A stretch of DNA of 38,473 bases, from the NCBI GenBank assembly GCA_944359015.1, contig CALVSK010000004.1, positions 1-38,473 of the forward strand. Direction: 5' to 3'. The stretch's first letter is position 1. Every line of letters begins with the position of its first letter. The notes beneath the pieces are model-generated. The model did no database searches. It was not told the DNA's origin and saw nothing but the letters and a program-made list of their open reading frames with translations. A program made the translations under genes and the position numbers. The stretch is from an uncultured Bacilli bacterium (GTDB lineage Bacteria; Bacillota_I; Bacilli_A; RF39; UBA660). Shown in pieces: positions 1 to 8,938 of this stretch.

Positions 1-62
1 ATAAATTCAAAAAATCGCCATATAGACGATAATTTTGTTTTGCTTATTTTGGTCACTATGTC

Positions 63-122
63 TTGACAAAAATCAAATTTATATATAATTTTGTTTACTT
101 ATAAATAAATACAATATATAAT
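63..122 (+). promoter_or_regulatory. Candidate promoter(s) of the first gene
   Basis: TTGACA lies at 63-68 with TATAAT at 84-89, a short 15-base spacer. A second TATAAT at 117-122 has the weaker TTTACT at 94-99, 17 bases upstream. Either could drive the gene starting at 143. The ribosome binding site AGGAAGG is at 131-137. Confidence 0.45.
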
Positions 123-142
123 AAAAATAAAGGAAGGTTAAA

Positions 143-460
143 ATGTATAATTATGATTTTAAAAAGAATAATGAATCGATAATGAAAGAAGCTGTGAATG
201 TAAATATAAAAATTAATAATAGTTATTATCAAACAAATTTTATATTAACTGAAAAAAATTTATTAGTATTTTATGATATTAATAAGAAAAATCCTGTTTG
301 GGGTACAGGTACGCACTCATTACCTGAATTATATATACTTTTTAGTGTCCCTATAAATAATTTAAAATATGAAATAGAAGAAAATAACTTATATATAATA
401 ATTGATAATCAAAAAGTTAATTGTTATAGTTTTGATTTAGAAACATTTTTAAAACATTAA
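143..460 (+). CDS. Hypothetical small soluble protein, unknown function
   Basis: The 105-residue product has no signal peptide or membrane segment and I recognise no family. The start is well fixed: ATG follows AGGAAGG by five bases. The sequence alternates short beta-like stretches (LTEKNLLVFYD near residues 36-46 and LYIIIDNQKV near residues 85-94), loosely like bacterial PH-like domains, but this is only a shape impression. It stands alone, about 180 bases before the calcium ATPase and in the same direction. A weak AT-rich hairpin near 475-495 may end its transcript. The same AAAGGAAGGTTAA leader is seen in front of the unknown gene at 33918. Confidence 0.6.
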   Translation: MYNYDFKKNNESIMKEAVNVNIKINNSYYQTNFILTEKNLLVFYDINKKNPVWGTGTHSLPELYILFSVPINNLKYEIEENNLYIIIDNQKVNCYSFDLETFLKH

Positions 461-639
461 AATTTTAGTTATTTAAAGAATTATTAATTATTCTATTTTG
501 ATATGTTAAGATAAAAGGTCAGTATTAAATTTTAATTTTTTTAATGTCCTTTTTCTTTTTTTGGATTTTTATTTTTTATAAGTTTATTTTAGTATTTTTT
601 TATCATTTAAACATATATTTGTTGTGGGAGGACAAGCAT

Positions 640-3222
640 ATGGGACTTAATGATAATGAAGTAATCAAAAGTAGAGCATTAAATGGAACAAATGAAATAA
701 CAAAAGTAAAGAAAAATACATTTTTGAAGTTATTATTAGAATCTTTAGGAGACCCAATAATTAAAATTTTGTTAATTGCTTTAGCAATAAAAGTAGTTGT
801 TTTATTTCGTAATTTTGATTGGTATGAAACTATAGGAATATTAATAGCTATACTTTTAGCATCATTTATTTCTACTATTTCAGAATATGGTTCTGAACAA
901 GCATTTAATAAATTACAACAAGAATCTATTAAAACAATGATTAAAGTAATAAGAAATAATAAAATAATGGAAATCCCTTTAAATGAAGTTGTGGTTGGTG
1001 ATGTAGTTGTTTTAAGTAGTGGTGATAAAGTCCCAGCAGATGGTTATTTAATTAAAGGAAATCTAAGTTTAGATGAATCTTTATTAAATGGAGAAACTAA
1101 AGAAGCAAAGAAAGAAAGTTGTAATGGTGTAAATATTATTGATAAAAATAAAGTTTATAGAGGTTCTATAGTTTATAATGGTGAAGGAGAAATGAAAGTA
1201 ACTTTAGTTGGTGATAAAACAATTATTGGAAAAATATCTCAAGAGTTACAAGAAGAAATTCCCGAAAGCCCATTAAAAATTAAACTTAGAGATTTAGCTA
1301 AAATTATAAGTAAAATAGGTTACGTTGGAGCTTTTTTAGCAAGTTTTGCATATTTATTTTCAAGTATTGTAATTGAGAATAATTTTGATGTTGATTTAAT
1401 TTTAGCAACTATTAGTGATTTTCCTACTATGTTTAAATATTTGCTGTATGCTCTTACTCTTTCAGTAACTATTATTGTTGTAGCGGTTCCGGAAGGTCTT
1501 CCTATGATGATTACTTTAGTTTTATCTAGTAATATGAAAAGAATGTTGAAAGATAAAGTATTAGTTAGAAAGTTAGTTGGTATAGAAACTGCAGGAAGTT
1601 TAAATGTATTATTAACTGATAAAACAGGAACTTTAACTAAAGGCGTATTAAAAGTAACAGAGTTTTTAAGTGGTGATGGAAAAGTTTTTAAAAATGTTGA
1701 TGAAATAAAAAAATATTCTTTTTATAAAATATTTTATAATTCATTTTTTTATAATAATGCTAGTAGCTATGGTGAAGATTGTGTAATTGGAGGAAATTCA
1801 ACTGATAGAGCATTATTAAATTTTATTAAATATGATGGTAGTATAAAAAATGCAGTTTTAAGTAAAGAGCCATTTGATAGTGCTAAAAAATATAGTAGTG
1901 TTTTGTTAAATGATGGATATTATTATATTAAGGGTGCTAGTGAAATAATTTTACCAAAATGTAATAAAATTTTAAAAAGTGATGGTACTAGTATTAATTT
2001 GAATAATAAATTTTTAATAAAAACAAAAATAGATTTTTATACTAAAAAAGCAGGTAGAGTACTAACATTTGCTTATGGTAAGGATTTAAATAATTTAACT
2101 TTTATTGGTTTTGTAAATATAAAAGATGAATTAAGAAGTGAAGCCTACGAAGGTATAAAATTAATTAAAAATGCAGGAATACATCCAATTATGATAACTG
2201 GAGATGCCGTTGATACTGCTAGAAGTATTGCTAAAGAAGTAGGATTATTAACAGTTAAAACAAATAAAGTTATAAGTAGTGATGAATTAAATAAAATGTC
2301 TGATATCGATATAGAAAAGAACTTAAATAGTATTGCTGTTATTGCTAGAGCATTACCACAAGATAAAAGTAGGTTAGTTAGTATTGTAAAAAATATGGGG
2401 TTGGTTGTTGGTATGACTGGTGATGGAGTAAATGATGCTCCAGCCTTAAAAAAAGCGGATGTTGGTTTTGCTATGGGAAGTGGTACGGAAGTTGCTAAAG
2501 AAGCAGCTGATATTGTAATATTAGATAATAATATTTTATCTATTAGTAAAGCTATTTTGTATGGCAGAACTATTTTTAAAAGTATTAGAAAATTTATCAT
2601 TTATCAATTAACGGTTAATATGTGTGCTTTAGTACTTTCAATTGTAGGTTCGTTAGTGGGTATATCTACTCCGATTACTATTGTTCAAATGCTATGGCTT
2701 AATATGATTATGGATACTTTTTCAGGAATAGCTTTTTCCTTTGAACCACCACTTTTAGAATATATGGATGAACCTCCTAAAAAGAAGAATACAAAAATTA
2801 TTAATAAATATATGTATAGTCAAATAATTTGGACAGGATTATATTGTGCTATTGTTTGTATGTTATTTTTAAAATTGCCAATAGTTAAATCTTTTGTTAG
2901 AAGTGATGATAATAATCGATATTTAATGACTGCATATTTCGCTATGTTTATTTTTATGGGAATATTCAATGCCTTTAATGCTAGAACTTCAAGAATAAAT
3001 ACATTTGCTAATTTAAATAAAAATAAAGTTTTTGTTTTAATATTTAGTTTTATATTTGTGGCTCAATTATATATAATTTATTATGGTGGTGAAGTTTTTA
3101 GAACTTTTGGTTTAAATTTAAGTGAATTTGTTTTAGTTTTTGTTATAGCTTTAAGTGTTTTTCCTGTAGATTGGTTAAGAAAATATATATTGAAAAAGAA
3201 ACATGTTGTTTTAGGTGTTTAG
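640..3222 (+). CDS. P-type calcium-transporting ATPase, PMCA-like (P2B)
   Basis: This is a membrane pump that would use ATP to export calcium. In an 860-residue protein the P-type motifs appear in order: the actuator loop NGET at 150-153 (usually TGES), PEGLP in M4 at 284-288, the phosphorylated aspartate D327 in DKTGTLT, and the hinge GDGVND at 594-599. The M6 segment NMIMDTFSG followed by a Glu-Pro-Pro turn resembles eukaryotic plasma-membrane calcium pumps more than SERCA, implying one calcium site. About ten hydrophobic segments are present. The frame is open back to 544, but the ATG at 640 follows GGGAGG at 626-631 and the extra 32 residues are a non-conserved hydrophobic run, so 640 is preferred. 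Calcium specificity is inferred from family resemblance. Confidence 0.88.
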   Translation: MGLNDNEVIKSRALNGTNEITKVKKNTFLKLLLESLGDPIIKILLIALAIKVVVLFRNFDWYETIGILIAILLASFISTISEYGSEQAFNKLQQESIKTMIKVIRNNKIMEIPLNEVVVGDVVVLSSGDKVPADGYLIKGNLSLDESLLNGETKEAKKESCNGVNIIDKNKVYRGSIVYNGEGEMKVTLVGDKTIIGKISQELQEEIPESPLKIKLRDLAKIISKIGYVGAFLASFAYLFSSIVIENNFDVDLILATISDFPTMFKYLLYALTLSVTIIVVAVPEGLPMMITLVLSSNMKRMLKDKVLVRKLVGIETAGSLNVLLTDKTGTLTKGVLKVTEFLSGDGKVFKNVDEIKKYSFYKIFYNSFFYNNASSYGEDCVIGGNSTDRALLNFIKYDGSIKNAVLSKEPFDSAKKYSSVLLNDGYYYIKGASEIILPKCNKILKSDGTSINLNNKFLIKTKIDFYTKKAGRVLTFAYGKDLNNLTFIGFVNIKDELRSEAYEGIKLIKNAGIHPIMITGDAVDTARSIAKEVGLLTVKTNKVISSDELNKMSDIDIEKNLNSIAVIARALPQDKSRLVSIVKNMGLVVGMTGDGVNDAPALKKADVGFAMGSGTEVAKEAADIVILDNNILSISKAILYGRTIFKSIRKFIIYQLTVNMCALVLSIVGSLVGISTPITIVQMLWLNMIMDTFSGIAFSFEPPLLEYMDEPPKKKNTKIINKYMYSQIIWTGLYCAIVCMLFLKLPIVKSFVRSDDNNRYLMTAYFAMFIFMGIFNAFNARTSRINTFANLNKNKVFVLIFSFIFVAQLYIIYYGGEVFRTFGLNLSEFVLVFVIALSVFPVDWLRKYILKKKHVVLGV

Positions 3223-3274
3223 GTAAAATGATTCTTTAATGTACGAAGTTATATTGCTTTTTTATTGAAATTTG

Positions 3275-3303
3275 TTGCATTTTCTAATTTTGTGTAATAT
3301 AAT
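3275..3303 (+). promoter_or_regulatory. Promoter of the tRNA pair
   Basis: TTGCAT at 3275-3280 and TATAAT at 3298-3303 are separated by 17 bases, with the first tRNA beginning 20 bases downstream. Confidence 0.7.
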
Positions 3304-3322
3304 TATAGTGCATTGGGAATTT

Positions 3323-3399
3323 GCGCCCATAGCTCAACTGGATAGAGCGCTAGACTACGGATCTAGAGGTTGGGGGTTCGAATCCCTTTGGGCGTACCA
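3323..3399 (+). tRNA. tRNA-Arg (anticodon ACG)
   Basis: The 77-base tRNA folds into a full cloverleaf. The acceptor GCGCCCA pairs with TGGGCGT, with one terminal G-U pair. The anticodon stem CTAGA/TCTAG encloses the loop CTACGGA, giving anticodon ACG. The T arm holds TTCGAAT and CCA is encoded. The A at the wobble position would normally be deaminated to inosine by TadA. Confidence 0.95.
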
Positions 3400-3409
3400 T
3401 TTTTAGAAT

Positions 3410-3486
3410 CGAGAAGTAGCACAATTTGGTAGTGCACTTGGTTTGGGACCAAGGGGTTGCAGGTTCAAATCCTGTCTTCTCGACCA
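3410..3486 (+). tRNA. tRNA-Pro (anticodon TGG)
   Basis: The acceptor CGAGAAG pairs with CTTCTCG. The anticodon stem CTTGG/CCAAG encloses TTTGGGA, so the anticodon is TGG. TTCAAAT occupies the T loop and CCA is encoded. It lies ten bases after the tRNA-Arg and is probably cotranscribed with it. Confidence 0.95.
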
Positions 3487-3495
3487 TTTGAATAT

Positions 3496-3522
3496 AAAAC
3501 TGTTAATTCAGTTTTTTTTTTT
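3496..3522 (+). terminator. Intrinsic terminator of the tRNA pair
   Basis: AAAACTG and CAGTTTT form a 7-bp stem with a six-base loop, followed by a long T run ten bases after the tRNA-Pro. Confidence 0.8.
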
Positions 3523-3572
3523 GTAAATAAATTGCCATATAAAAATGTAATTTATAAAAATTAATTTCTTTA

Positions 3573-3581
3573 TGTTATACT
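3573..3581 (+). promoter_or_regulatory. Extended -10 element TGTTATACT
   Basis: The element ends 19 bases before the ATG at 3601, so transcription would start near 3588. That start lies downstream of the alternative ATG at 3586 and so supports 3601 as the true start. Confidence 0.5.
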
Positions 3582-3600
3582 TTAGATGGTGGTAGTTTAT

Positions 3601-4215
3601 ATGAAATGTACTAAATGTAATAATGAATATGAAAATTTTTATACTAATTGTCCTAAATGTGGTTGTATAAATTCAATGTATATTCAAAATATATCACAAA
3701 ATGTTAATGATTTACCTTCTAATAATGTTCTTAAAAAAAATACCATTGAAATTATATTGTTTGTTTTTCTAAATATTATTTCTTTTGCTTTTTTGGTATT
3801 TTTATTTATGAAGAGAAGTAATTTAAATTTAATTTTTAGTATTATTTTTAGTGTAATATTAGAATTTTATTTTATTTGTTTGCAGTTTTTATTAAAAAGG
3901 GCTTATCTTCCTTGGTGGTGTATTTTTATTCCTTTTGTAAATTCATGGTTATTGTGTAAATTAGCATTTAAAAATGGTTCTCTTAGTCTCATTCCTATCG
4001 TATTATTTTTCTTATCATTATTGTCTTTTTATCTAAATGTTGCATTATTTTATTTTATTTTTGTTAGACTATTAACTATTTGTGTAATTTTATATCCACC
4101 TTTCTTTTTGTTTTTCTTAGGAAAAAGTTTTGGAAGAAGTGGTATATTGACTCTTTTATTTTCTTTTGTTATTATTCCTACCATTGCTTTTTCTAAAAAA
4201 TATAAATATATTTAA
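3601..4215 (+). CDS. Zinc-ribbon membrane protein, DUF5684-like
   Basis: The N-terminus has a compact zinc ribbon, CTKC near residue 3 and CPKC near residue 18, followed by about five hydrophobic segments. The central stretch (PWWCIFIPFVNSWLLCKLAF) and the late FGKSFG motif resemble DUF5684-type membrane proteins, whose function is unknown. I chose the ATG at 3601 because GGTGG at 3587-3591 is correctly spaced and the predicted transcription start lies after the upstream ATG at 3586. It has its own promoter and is monocistronic. The family assignment is tentative; the membrane and zinc-ribbon features are directly visible. Confidence 0.7.
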   Translation: MKCTKCNNEYENFYTNCPKCGCINSMYIQNISQNVNDLPSNNVLKKNTIEIILFVFLNIISFAFLVFLFMKRSNLNLIFSIIFSVILEFYFICLQFLLKRAYLPWWCIFIPFVNSWLLCKLAFKNGSLSLIPIVLFFLSLLSFYLNVALFYFIFVRLLTICVILYPPFFLFFLGKSFGRSGILTLLFSFVIIPTIAFSKKYKYI

Positions 4216-4226
4216 TGCAGTTTTTA

Positions 4227-4254
4227 TTGTAATTTATTTTTCGTTTGATATACT
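4227..4254 (+). promoter_or_regulatory. Promoter of the envelope operon
   Basis: TTGTAA at 4227-4232 and the extended -10 TGATATACT at 4246-4254 precede the first gene of a three-gene operon. AGGTGG at 4260-4265 is its ribosome binding site. Confidence 0.6.
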
Positions 4255-4272
4255 TATTATAGGTGGTTTAAG

Positions 4273-5076
4273 ATGAAAAAGAAGGCTAAAGAAGAAAAGT
4301 TAATTAATATTTTAAAAAATCAAATTAAGACTCATAAAAAAACTTTTGCAATATATGTTTTATTAAGATTACTTGTTATTGCAACTTTGATTTTACAATT
4401 AATTCATAGAAATTTTGAAAATGTATTTTTGTGTGTTTTAACTTTAATTTTATTTTTATTACCAAGTTTTATAGAATCTAAATTTAAAATTGAAATGCCA
4501 GAGGTTTTAGAAATTGTAATTTTATTATTTATTTTTTCAGCAGAAATTTTGGGAGAAATAAATAATTTTTATAATGTTTTTGCTAATTGGGATACTATAC
4601 TTCATACTATAAATGGGTTTTTATGTGCTGCGATAGGTTTTTCATTAATTGATATTTTAAATAGAAGTAAAGTTTTACATTTAAATTTATCGCCATTTTT
4701 TGTTGCAATTGTTGGTTTTTGTTTTTCTATGACTATTGGTGTATTATGGGAATTTTTTGAATATAATGCCGATAAATATTTTAAAACTGATATGCAAAAA
4801 GATGAAATAATATATAGGATAGATTCAGTAACTTTAAATGAAGAAGGTTTAAATAAAGCAGTTGCAATAAAAGATATTGTTTCTACTACAATATTTTCTA
4901 AAAATGGTACTTATGTTATTAATGGTTATCTAGATATTGGTCTAAATGATACTATGGAAGATTTATGGGTAAATTTTTTAGGTGCAGTTGTTTATTCATC
5001 TATTGGATATTTTTATGTAAAAAAACGTGATGAAAAAAGTTTGGCAAAAAAATTTATTGTGGAGCTAAAGAATTAA
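4273..5076 (+). CDS. Multi-spanning membrane protein, YjdF/DUF2238-like
   Basis: The 267-residue product has about six hydrophobic segments. Conserved-looking charged residues sit inside the membrane region: WDTILHTINGF near residues 112-122 and LWEFFEYNADKYF near residues 160-172. This D/H and E/E/D pattern is typical of the YjdF (DUF2238) group of unknown function. A hydrophilic loop follows before a last membrane segment holding DTMEDLWVN. It is the first gene of an operon: its TAA overlaps the ATG of the next gene by one base. Family membership is moderately sure; no reaction can be assigned. Confidence 0.7.
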   Translation: MKKKAKEEKLINILKNQIKTHKKTFAIYVLLRLLVIATLILQLIHRNFENVFLCVLTLILFLLPSFIESKFKIEMPEVLEIVILLFIFSAEILGEINNFYNVFANWDTILHTINGFLCAAIGFSLIDILNRSKVLHLNLSPFFVAIVGFCFSMTIGVLWEFFEYNADKYFKTDMQKDEIIYRIDSVTLNEEGLNKAVAIKDIVSTTIFSKNGTYVINGYLDIGLNDTMEDLWVNFLGAVVYSSIGYFYVKKRDEKSLAKKFIVELKN

Positions 5077-5747
5077 TGAAATTATTTTTAAGATTTGGAA
5101 ATTTACTTGTTATTGCATTATTTTTGTTGTTAGTATTTATTGCTTTAGATAGATTTGATTATTTACCTAGAAAAACATATTCAGATGATGATTTTAATGT
5201 TTCTTTTATTAAAAGTGAGGTTGATAAAGATAATGATGGGATTGATGATTATACCGATATTCTAGAAGGTGCAAAAGATTTTGTTGCCAAAAGGCCAAAA
5301 TATAAAAGTGCTTATTATGAAGGTGGATATCCTAATGATGATTATTATGTATGTACTGATTTAATATGGTATGCTTTAAAAAATGCTGGTTATGATTTTA
5401 AAACTATGCTCGATAATGATATTAAAAATAATATTGAAGATTATGCTCTAGAAGTAAGAGATAGTAATATTGATTTTAGAAGAGTTAGAAATATAAAAGT
5501 TTTTTTAGATAAATATACTGAAAAATTGACACTTGATGCTGATGATTATGAAAATTGGCAAGCTGGTGATATTGTTGTTTATGAAAATCATATTGCAATT
5601 GTGAGTGACAAAAGAAATAAATTTGGAATTAATTATATTATTCATCATGATGGATATCATAAATATGAAGAAGATGGATTAACTAGGAAGAAAATAATTG
5701 GTCATTATAGATTTAATTTAAATATGGAGGATGAAGATGGAAGTTAA
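5076..5747 (+). CDS. Membrane-anchored DUF1287 protein (papain-like fold, possible wall amidase)
   Basis: The 223-residue protein has one N-terminal membrane anchor (residues 7-25) and an external domain. A calcium-loop-like DKDNDGIDDYTD stretch lies near residues 50-61, as in many DUF1287 proteins. YVCTDLIWYAL around Cys93 and NHIAIV around His172 match the Cys/His pair of this NlpC/P60-like superfamily. A peptidoglycan-hydrolase-like role outside the membrane is inferred, not shown. It is translationally coupled to the upstream gene through TAATG, and the next gene starts inside its 3' end, so the three are probably one transcript. The family call is good; the substrate is unknown. Confidence 0.78.
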   Translation: MKLFLRFGNLLVIALFLLLVFIALDRFDYLPRKTYSDDDFNVSFIKSEVDKDNDGIDDYTDILEGAKDFVAKRPKYKSAYYEGGYPNDDYYVCTDLIWYALKNAGYDFKTMLDNDIKNNIEDYALEVRDSNIDFRRVRNIKVFLDKYTEKLTLDADDYENWQAGDIVVYENHIAIVSDKRNKFGINYIIHHDGYHKYEEDGLTRKKIIGHYRFNLNMEDEDGS

Positions 5748-6264
5748 AAAAAATAATACTAAAAAAGAAATTGTTAAAAAATTATTGAATAAAGATTTAA
5801 AAACTGATGATGAAAATGAATTAATTGAAATGTTAATAGATGAGCCACTTGCTATAGATGTTGATAAATATGAAGATGAATTTATTACTTTTAAAGATAA
5901 ATTGGCAGATAAAATTACTGAAATTGCTGGTTCTTGGAATTTTATTATTACTTTTATTGCATTTTTATTATTGTGGATGTTATTTAATGGTTTAACAAAT
6001 AATTCTATTGACCCATATCCATTTATATTGTTAAATTTAGTTTTGTCCTGTATTGCTGCTTTACAGGCTCCAATTATTATGATGAGTCAAAATAGAGAAG
6101 CTAAAAAAGATAGTTTAAGAAGTAAAAATGATTATCGTACTGATTTAAAAAGTGAATTAATTTTAGAAGTTTTACATGATCAAATGAATGAAATTGCCAA
6201 AAATCAAAAGAAAATTTTAAAAATATTAGAAAATCAAGGTTATTTTGATGAAGATGATAAGTAA
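5737..6264 (+). CDS. DUF1003 membrane protein
   Basis: The 175-residue protein has a charged N-terminus, two membrane segments near residues 68-88 and 98-118, and the family signature DPYPFILLNLVLSC followed by LQAPIIMMSQNR. A coiled C-terminal tail (NDYRTDLKSELIL onward) is also typical of DUF1003. I prefer the ATG at 5737, six bases after GGAGG at 5726-5730; the ATG at 5731 abuts that site. The gene overlaps the DUF1287 gene by 11 bases. The function of DUF1003 proteins is not established. Confidence 0.85.
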   Translation: MEVKKNNTKKEIVKKLLNKDLKTDDENELIEMLIDEPLAIDVDKYEDEFITFKDKLADKITEIAGSWNFIITFIAFLLLWMLFNGLTNNSIDPYPFILLNLVLSCIAALQAPIIMMSQNREAKKDSLRSKNDYRTDLKSELILEVLHDQMNEIAKNQKKILKILENQGYFDEDDK

Positions 6265-6280
6265 AAATAGGTATTTATTG

Positions 6281-6309
6281 TTCAAAAAAATGTTTTATTG
6301 TGATATAAT
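6281..6309 (+). promoter_or_regulatory. Promoter with extended -10
   Basis: TTCAAA at 6281-6286 and TGATATAAT at 6301-6309, with 17 bases between the hexamers, precede the HD gene at 6329. Confidence 0.6.
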
Positions 6310-6328
6310 TTATTAACGTGAGGTAAAA

Positions 6329-6817
6329 ATGACATTAAAAAAAGAAATAGAATTTAATAATATAGTTAATGATATATTAAAAAATCAAGAATTTATAGAT
6401 TTAAAATATGAAATACATCATGGTATTTCAAGATTAGAACATTCACTAAATGTTGCTAGAATGACATATAATATTTGTAAAATATTAAAAATTAAAAATT
6501 ATAATGAAATAACAAGGGCAAGTTTATTACATGATTTTTTTAAAAATAATGAAATAACTAAATATAGTTTTATTAATCATCCTGTTGTTGCCAAAAATAA
6601 CGCTCAAAAAGTATTTAATATTAATGATTTTCAATCTAATATTATAGAGTCTCATATGTTTCCTGTATCGTATAAACTTCCTAAAAATATTGGAGCATGG
6701 GTGGTTCTTAGTTCTGATAAAATTGTAGCAATATATGAGTGTATGAAATTTAAAATACCCTTAACTATAGGAGCAGCATTTTTATTTTTTATTAATGCTT
6801 CAATTATTCAAAGATAG
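6329..6817 (+). CDS. HD-domain phosphohydrolase
   Basis: The 162-residue protein carries the metal-binding HD pattern in order: H in SRLEHSLN (near residue 36), the HD pair in LLHDFF (near 66-67), HP in INHPVV (near 83), H in ESHMFP (near 108) and a late SDK in the position of the final Asp. The family cleaves phosphate esters with a divalent metal; the substrate is unknown. It has its own extended -10 promoter, GAGGT ribosome binding site and terminator, so it stands alone between the envelope operon and tkt. It is one of three HD-domain hydrolases in the window. Confidence 0.8.
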   Translation: MTLKKEIEFNNIVNDILKNQEFIDLKYEIHHGISRLEHSLNVARMTYNICKILKIKNYNEITRASLLHDFFKNNEITKYSFINHPVVAKNNAQKVFNINDFQSNIIESHMFPVSYKLPKNIGAWVVLSSDKIVAIYECMKFKIPLTIGAAFLFFINASIIQR

Positions 6818-6844
6818 ATGTTAAAATGTTAAACATCTTTTTTT
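6816..6844 (+). terminator. Intrinsic terminator after the HD gene
   Basis: AGATGTT and AACATCT form a 7-bp stem followed by a T run. The first two bases of the stem are the end of the TAG stop codon. Confidence 0.8.
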
Positions 6845-6889
6845 GTTTAAAAAAATATGTTATTATTTTAAAGTAGGGAAGTGAATTTT

Positions 6890-8893
6890 GTGAGTAAAAT
6901 AGATATTGAAGTTATTAATAGTATCAAAAGTTTAGCATTAGATATGATTGATAAGGCTGGAAGTGGACATCCTGGCATTGTTTTAGGGGCTGCTCCAATT
7001 TTGTATGCATTATATAAAGACCATTTAAAAGTTATTCCAAGTAAAAGTAATTGGATAAATAGAGATAGATTTGTAATGTCTGCTGGGCATGGTTCAGCAT
7101 TACTTTATTCTTTATTATTTCATGCCGGTTATGATATAGATATCGAAGAATTAAAACATTTTCGAGAATTAAATTCTTTAACTCCTGGTCATCCTGAATA
7201 TAGAGTTACCCCTGGTGTTGATGCATCAACTGGACCCCTTGGCCAAGGTATAGGAATAGCAGTTGGTATGGCTTTATCTGAACGTTATCTTAATAAAATT
7301 GCTAATATTGAAAACAAAAATAGTAAAATTTTAGATTACTATACTTACTGTTTATGTGGTGATGGTGATTTAATGGAGGGTATTAGTTATGAAGCTTTAT
7401 CTTTTGCTAGTACTCAAAATTTAAATAAATTAATTCTTTTATATGATTCAAATAATGTTTCTTTAGATAGTGATATTAGTATTACATTTAAAGAAGATAT
7501 TATAACAAGATTTGAGGCTTTGGATTTTAACATTTTAGAAGTTAAAAATGGTAATGATTATAATGATATTTCAAAATCAATTAAACAAGCTAAAAAAGCT
7601 AATAGACCTTCAATTATTATTTGTCATACAACTATAGGTAAAGATTCATTATTGGAAAATACTAATAAAGTTCATGGAAAACCACTTGAAAAAGAAGATT
7701 TAGTAAATGTTAAAAGTAAATTAAAAATTACTACGGAACCATTTTGTGTTGATAATAAATTATTAGTACATTTTCAATCAGCTATTAATAACCGGGTTGC
7801 ACCTTTTTTTAAGATGTGGGAAGAAGAATATATTTCAATAAAAGAAAATGATAATGTAGGACTATCTTTAATGTTAAATTTACTTGAAAGAAATGCTTTT
7901 GTTATCGATTTTGATGAAACTAAATTTAAAATTAGTGATGAATATTGTGAAGAATTAAGAGAAAGTAATCATAAAATAATGAATTTAATATCTCCAAAAA
8001 GTCCATTTTTTTTAGGAGGGTCTGCTGATTTATCATCGTCTTGTAAAACAAATTTGGATAAATCAACTATTCAAAGTGATGAAAATAGAGTAGGAAAAAA
8101 TATTTATTTTGGAGTTAGAGAACATGCAATGGGAGCTATTTTAAATGGTATGGCTTTATCTAATTTAAAAGTTTATGGTTCTACTTTTTTAGCATTTAGT
8201 GATTATTTAAAACCGGCGATTAGAATGTCTGCTTTGATGAATTTACCAGTTACTTATATTTTTACTCATGATTCAATTTATGTAGGTCCTGATGGACCAA
8301 CTCATGAACCAGTAGAGCAACTTTCTATGCTCAGAACGATTCCTAATTTTGTAACATTTAGACCTGCAGATATAAATGAAATTATGGGCTCTTGGGAATA
8401 TATTTTAAAAAATAATTGTGCTACTGCTCTAGTTATTAGTAAAGAAAAAAGAAGTAAAAATAAGAATACTAATGCTAAATTCGTTAAATATGGGGCTTAT
8501 ATGATTAGAAAAGAAAAATATCGTTTAGATGGGATAATTATTGCAACTGGTGCAGAAGTGGAAATGGCTATGGATATTTCTAAAGAGTTATTTACTATGG
8601 GAATTGATGTAAGAGTTGTTTCAATGCCATCGATGGAATTATTTTTAAAACAAAATCCTAAATATGAAGAACAGTTACTTCCTAAAGATGTACCAACTTT
8701 TGTAATTGAAGCTGGAAGTAGTCTTATTTGGAATCGTTTTGCCTCAAAGCCAGAATATATTTTTGGTGTAAATCGTTTTGGTATGAGTGGTAAAACTGAA
8801 GAAGTTGTAAAGTATTTTAAAATTGATAAAAACTCAATTTTAGAAAAAATTGCAAATTATTTAACAAAAGATATTAATATCGACATAATTTAA
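6890..8893 (+). CDS. tkt: Transketolase
   Basis: This thiamine-diphosphate enzyme of the non-oxidative pentose phosphate pathway moves two-carbon units between sugar phosphates. Motifs in order: SGHPG near residue 22, TPGVDASTGPLGQG, the cofactor motif GDGDLMEG at 157-164, the catalytic glutamate E411 in VREHAMG, and DGPTHEP. At 667 residues the length is normal. The start is GTG: 6881 and 6890 are both possible. I chose 6890 because the GGGAAGTGA stretch at 6876-6884 can then act as the ribosome binding site, whereas at 6881 it would overlap the start codon. It heads the conserved tkt-sirA-yneF order. Confidence 0.95.
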   Translation: MSKIDIEVINSIKSLALDMIDKAGSGHPGIVLGAAPILYALYKDHLKVIPSKSNWINRDRFVMSAGHGSALLYSLLFHAGYDIDIEELKHFRELNSLTPGHPEYRVTPGVDASTGPLGQGIGIAVGMALSERYLNKIANIENKNSKILDYYTYCLCGDGDLMEGISYEALSFASTQNLNKLILLYDSNNVSLDSDISITFKEDIITRFEALDFNILEVKNGNDYNDISKSIKQAKKANRPSIIICHTTIGKDSLLENTNKVHGKPLEKEDLVNVKSKLKITTEPFCVDNKLLVHFQSAINNRVAPFFKMWEEEYISIKENDNVGLSLMLNLLERNAFVIDFDETKFKISDEYCEELRESNHKIMNLISPKSPFFLGGSADLSSSCKTNLDKSTIQSDENRVGKNIYFGVREHAMGAILNGMALSNLKVYGSTFLAFSDYLKPAIRMSALMNLPVTYIFTHDSIYVGPDGPTHEPVEQLSMLRTIPNFVTFRPADINEIMGSWEYILKNNCATALVISKEKRSKNKNTNAKFVKYGAYMIRKEKYRLDGIIIATGAEVEMAMDISKELFTMGIDVRVVSMPSMELFLKQNPKYEEQLLPKDVPTFVIEAGSSLIWNRFASKPEYIFGVNRFGMSGKTEEVVKYFKIDKNSILEKIANYLTKDINIDII

Positions 8894-8938
8894 CAAATTA
8901 TTTAATTTAAATGAGTTATCATTTCTCTAGGTGATGAA

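Noticed and set aside
1-62. Possible right end of an insertion sequence or a terminator at the left edge
   Set aside because: No match to the IS3-like end at 38403 could be found, and the possible AATCG/CGATT stem is too weak to call.
544-639. Upstream extension of the calcium ATPase (32 more residues)
   Set aside because: No ribosome binding site at 544, Phe-rich non-conserved sequence, and a strong site at 626-631 for the ATG at 640.
2145-2600. 151-codon open frame on the minus strand inside the calcium ATPase gene
   Set aside because: It lies wholly inside a conserved P-type ATPase domain on the other strand and has no ribosome binding site; it mirrors the AT-rich coding sequence.
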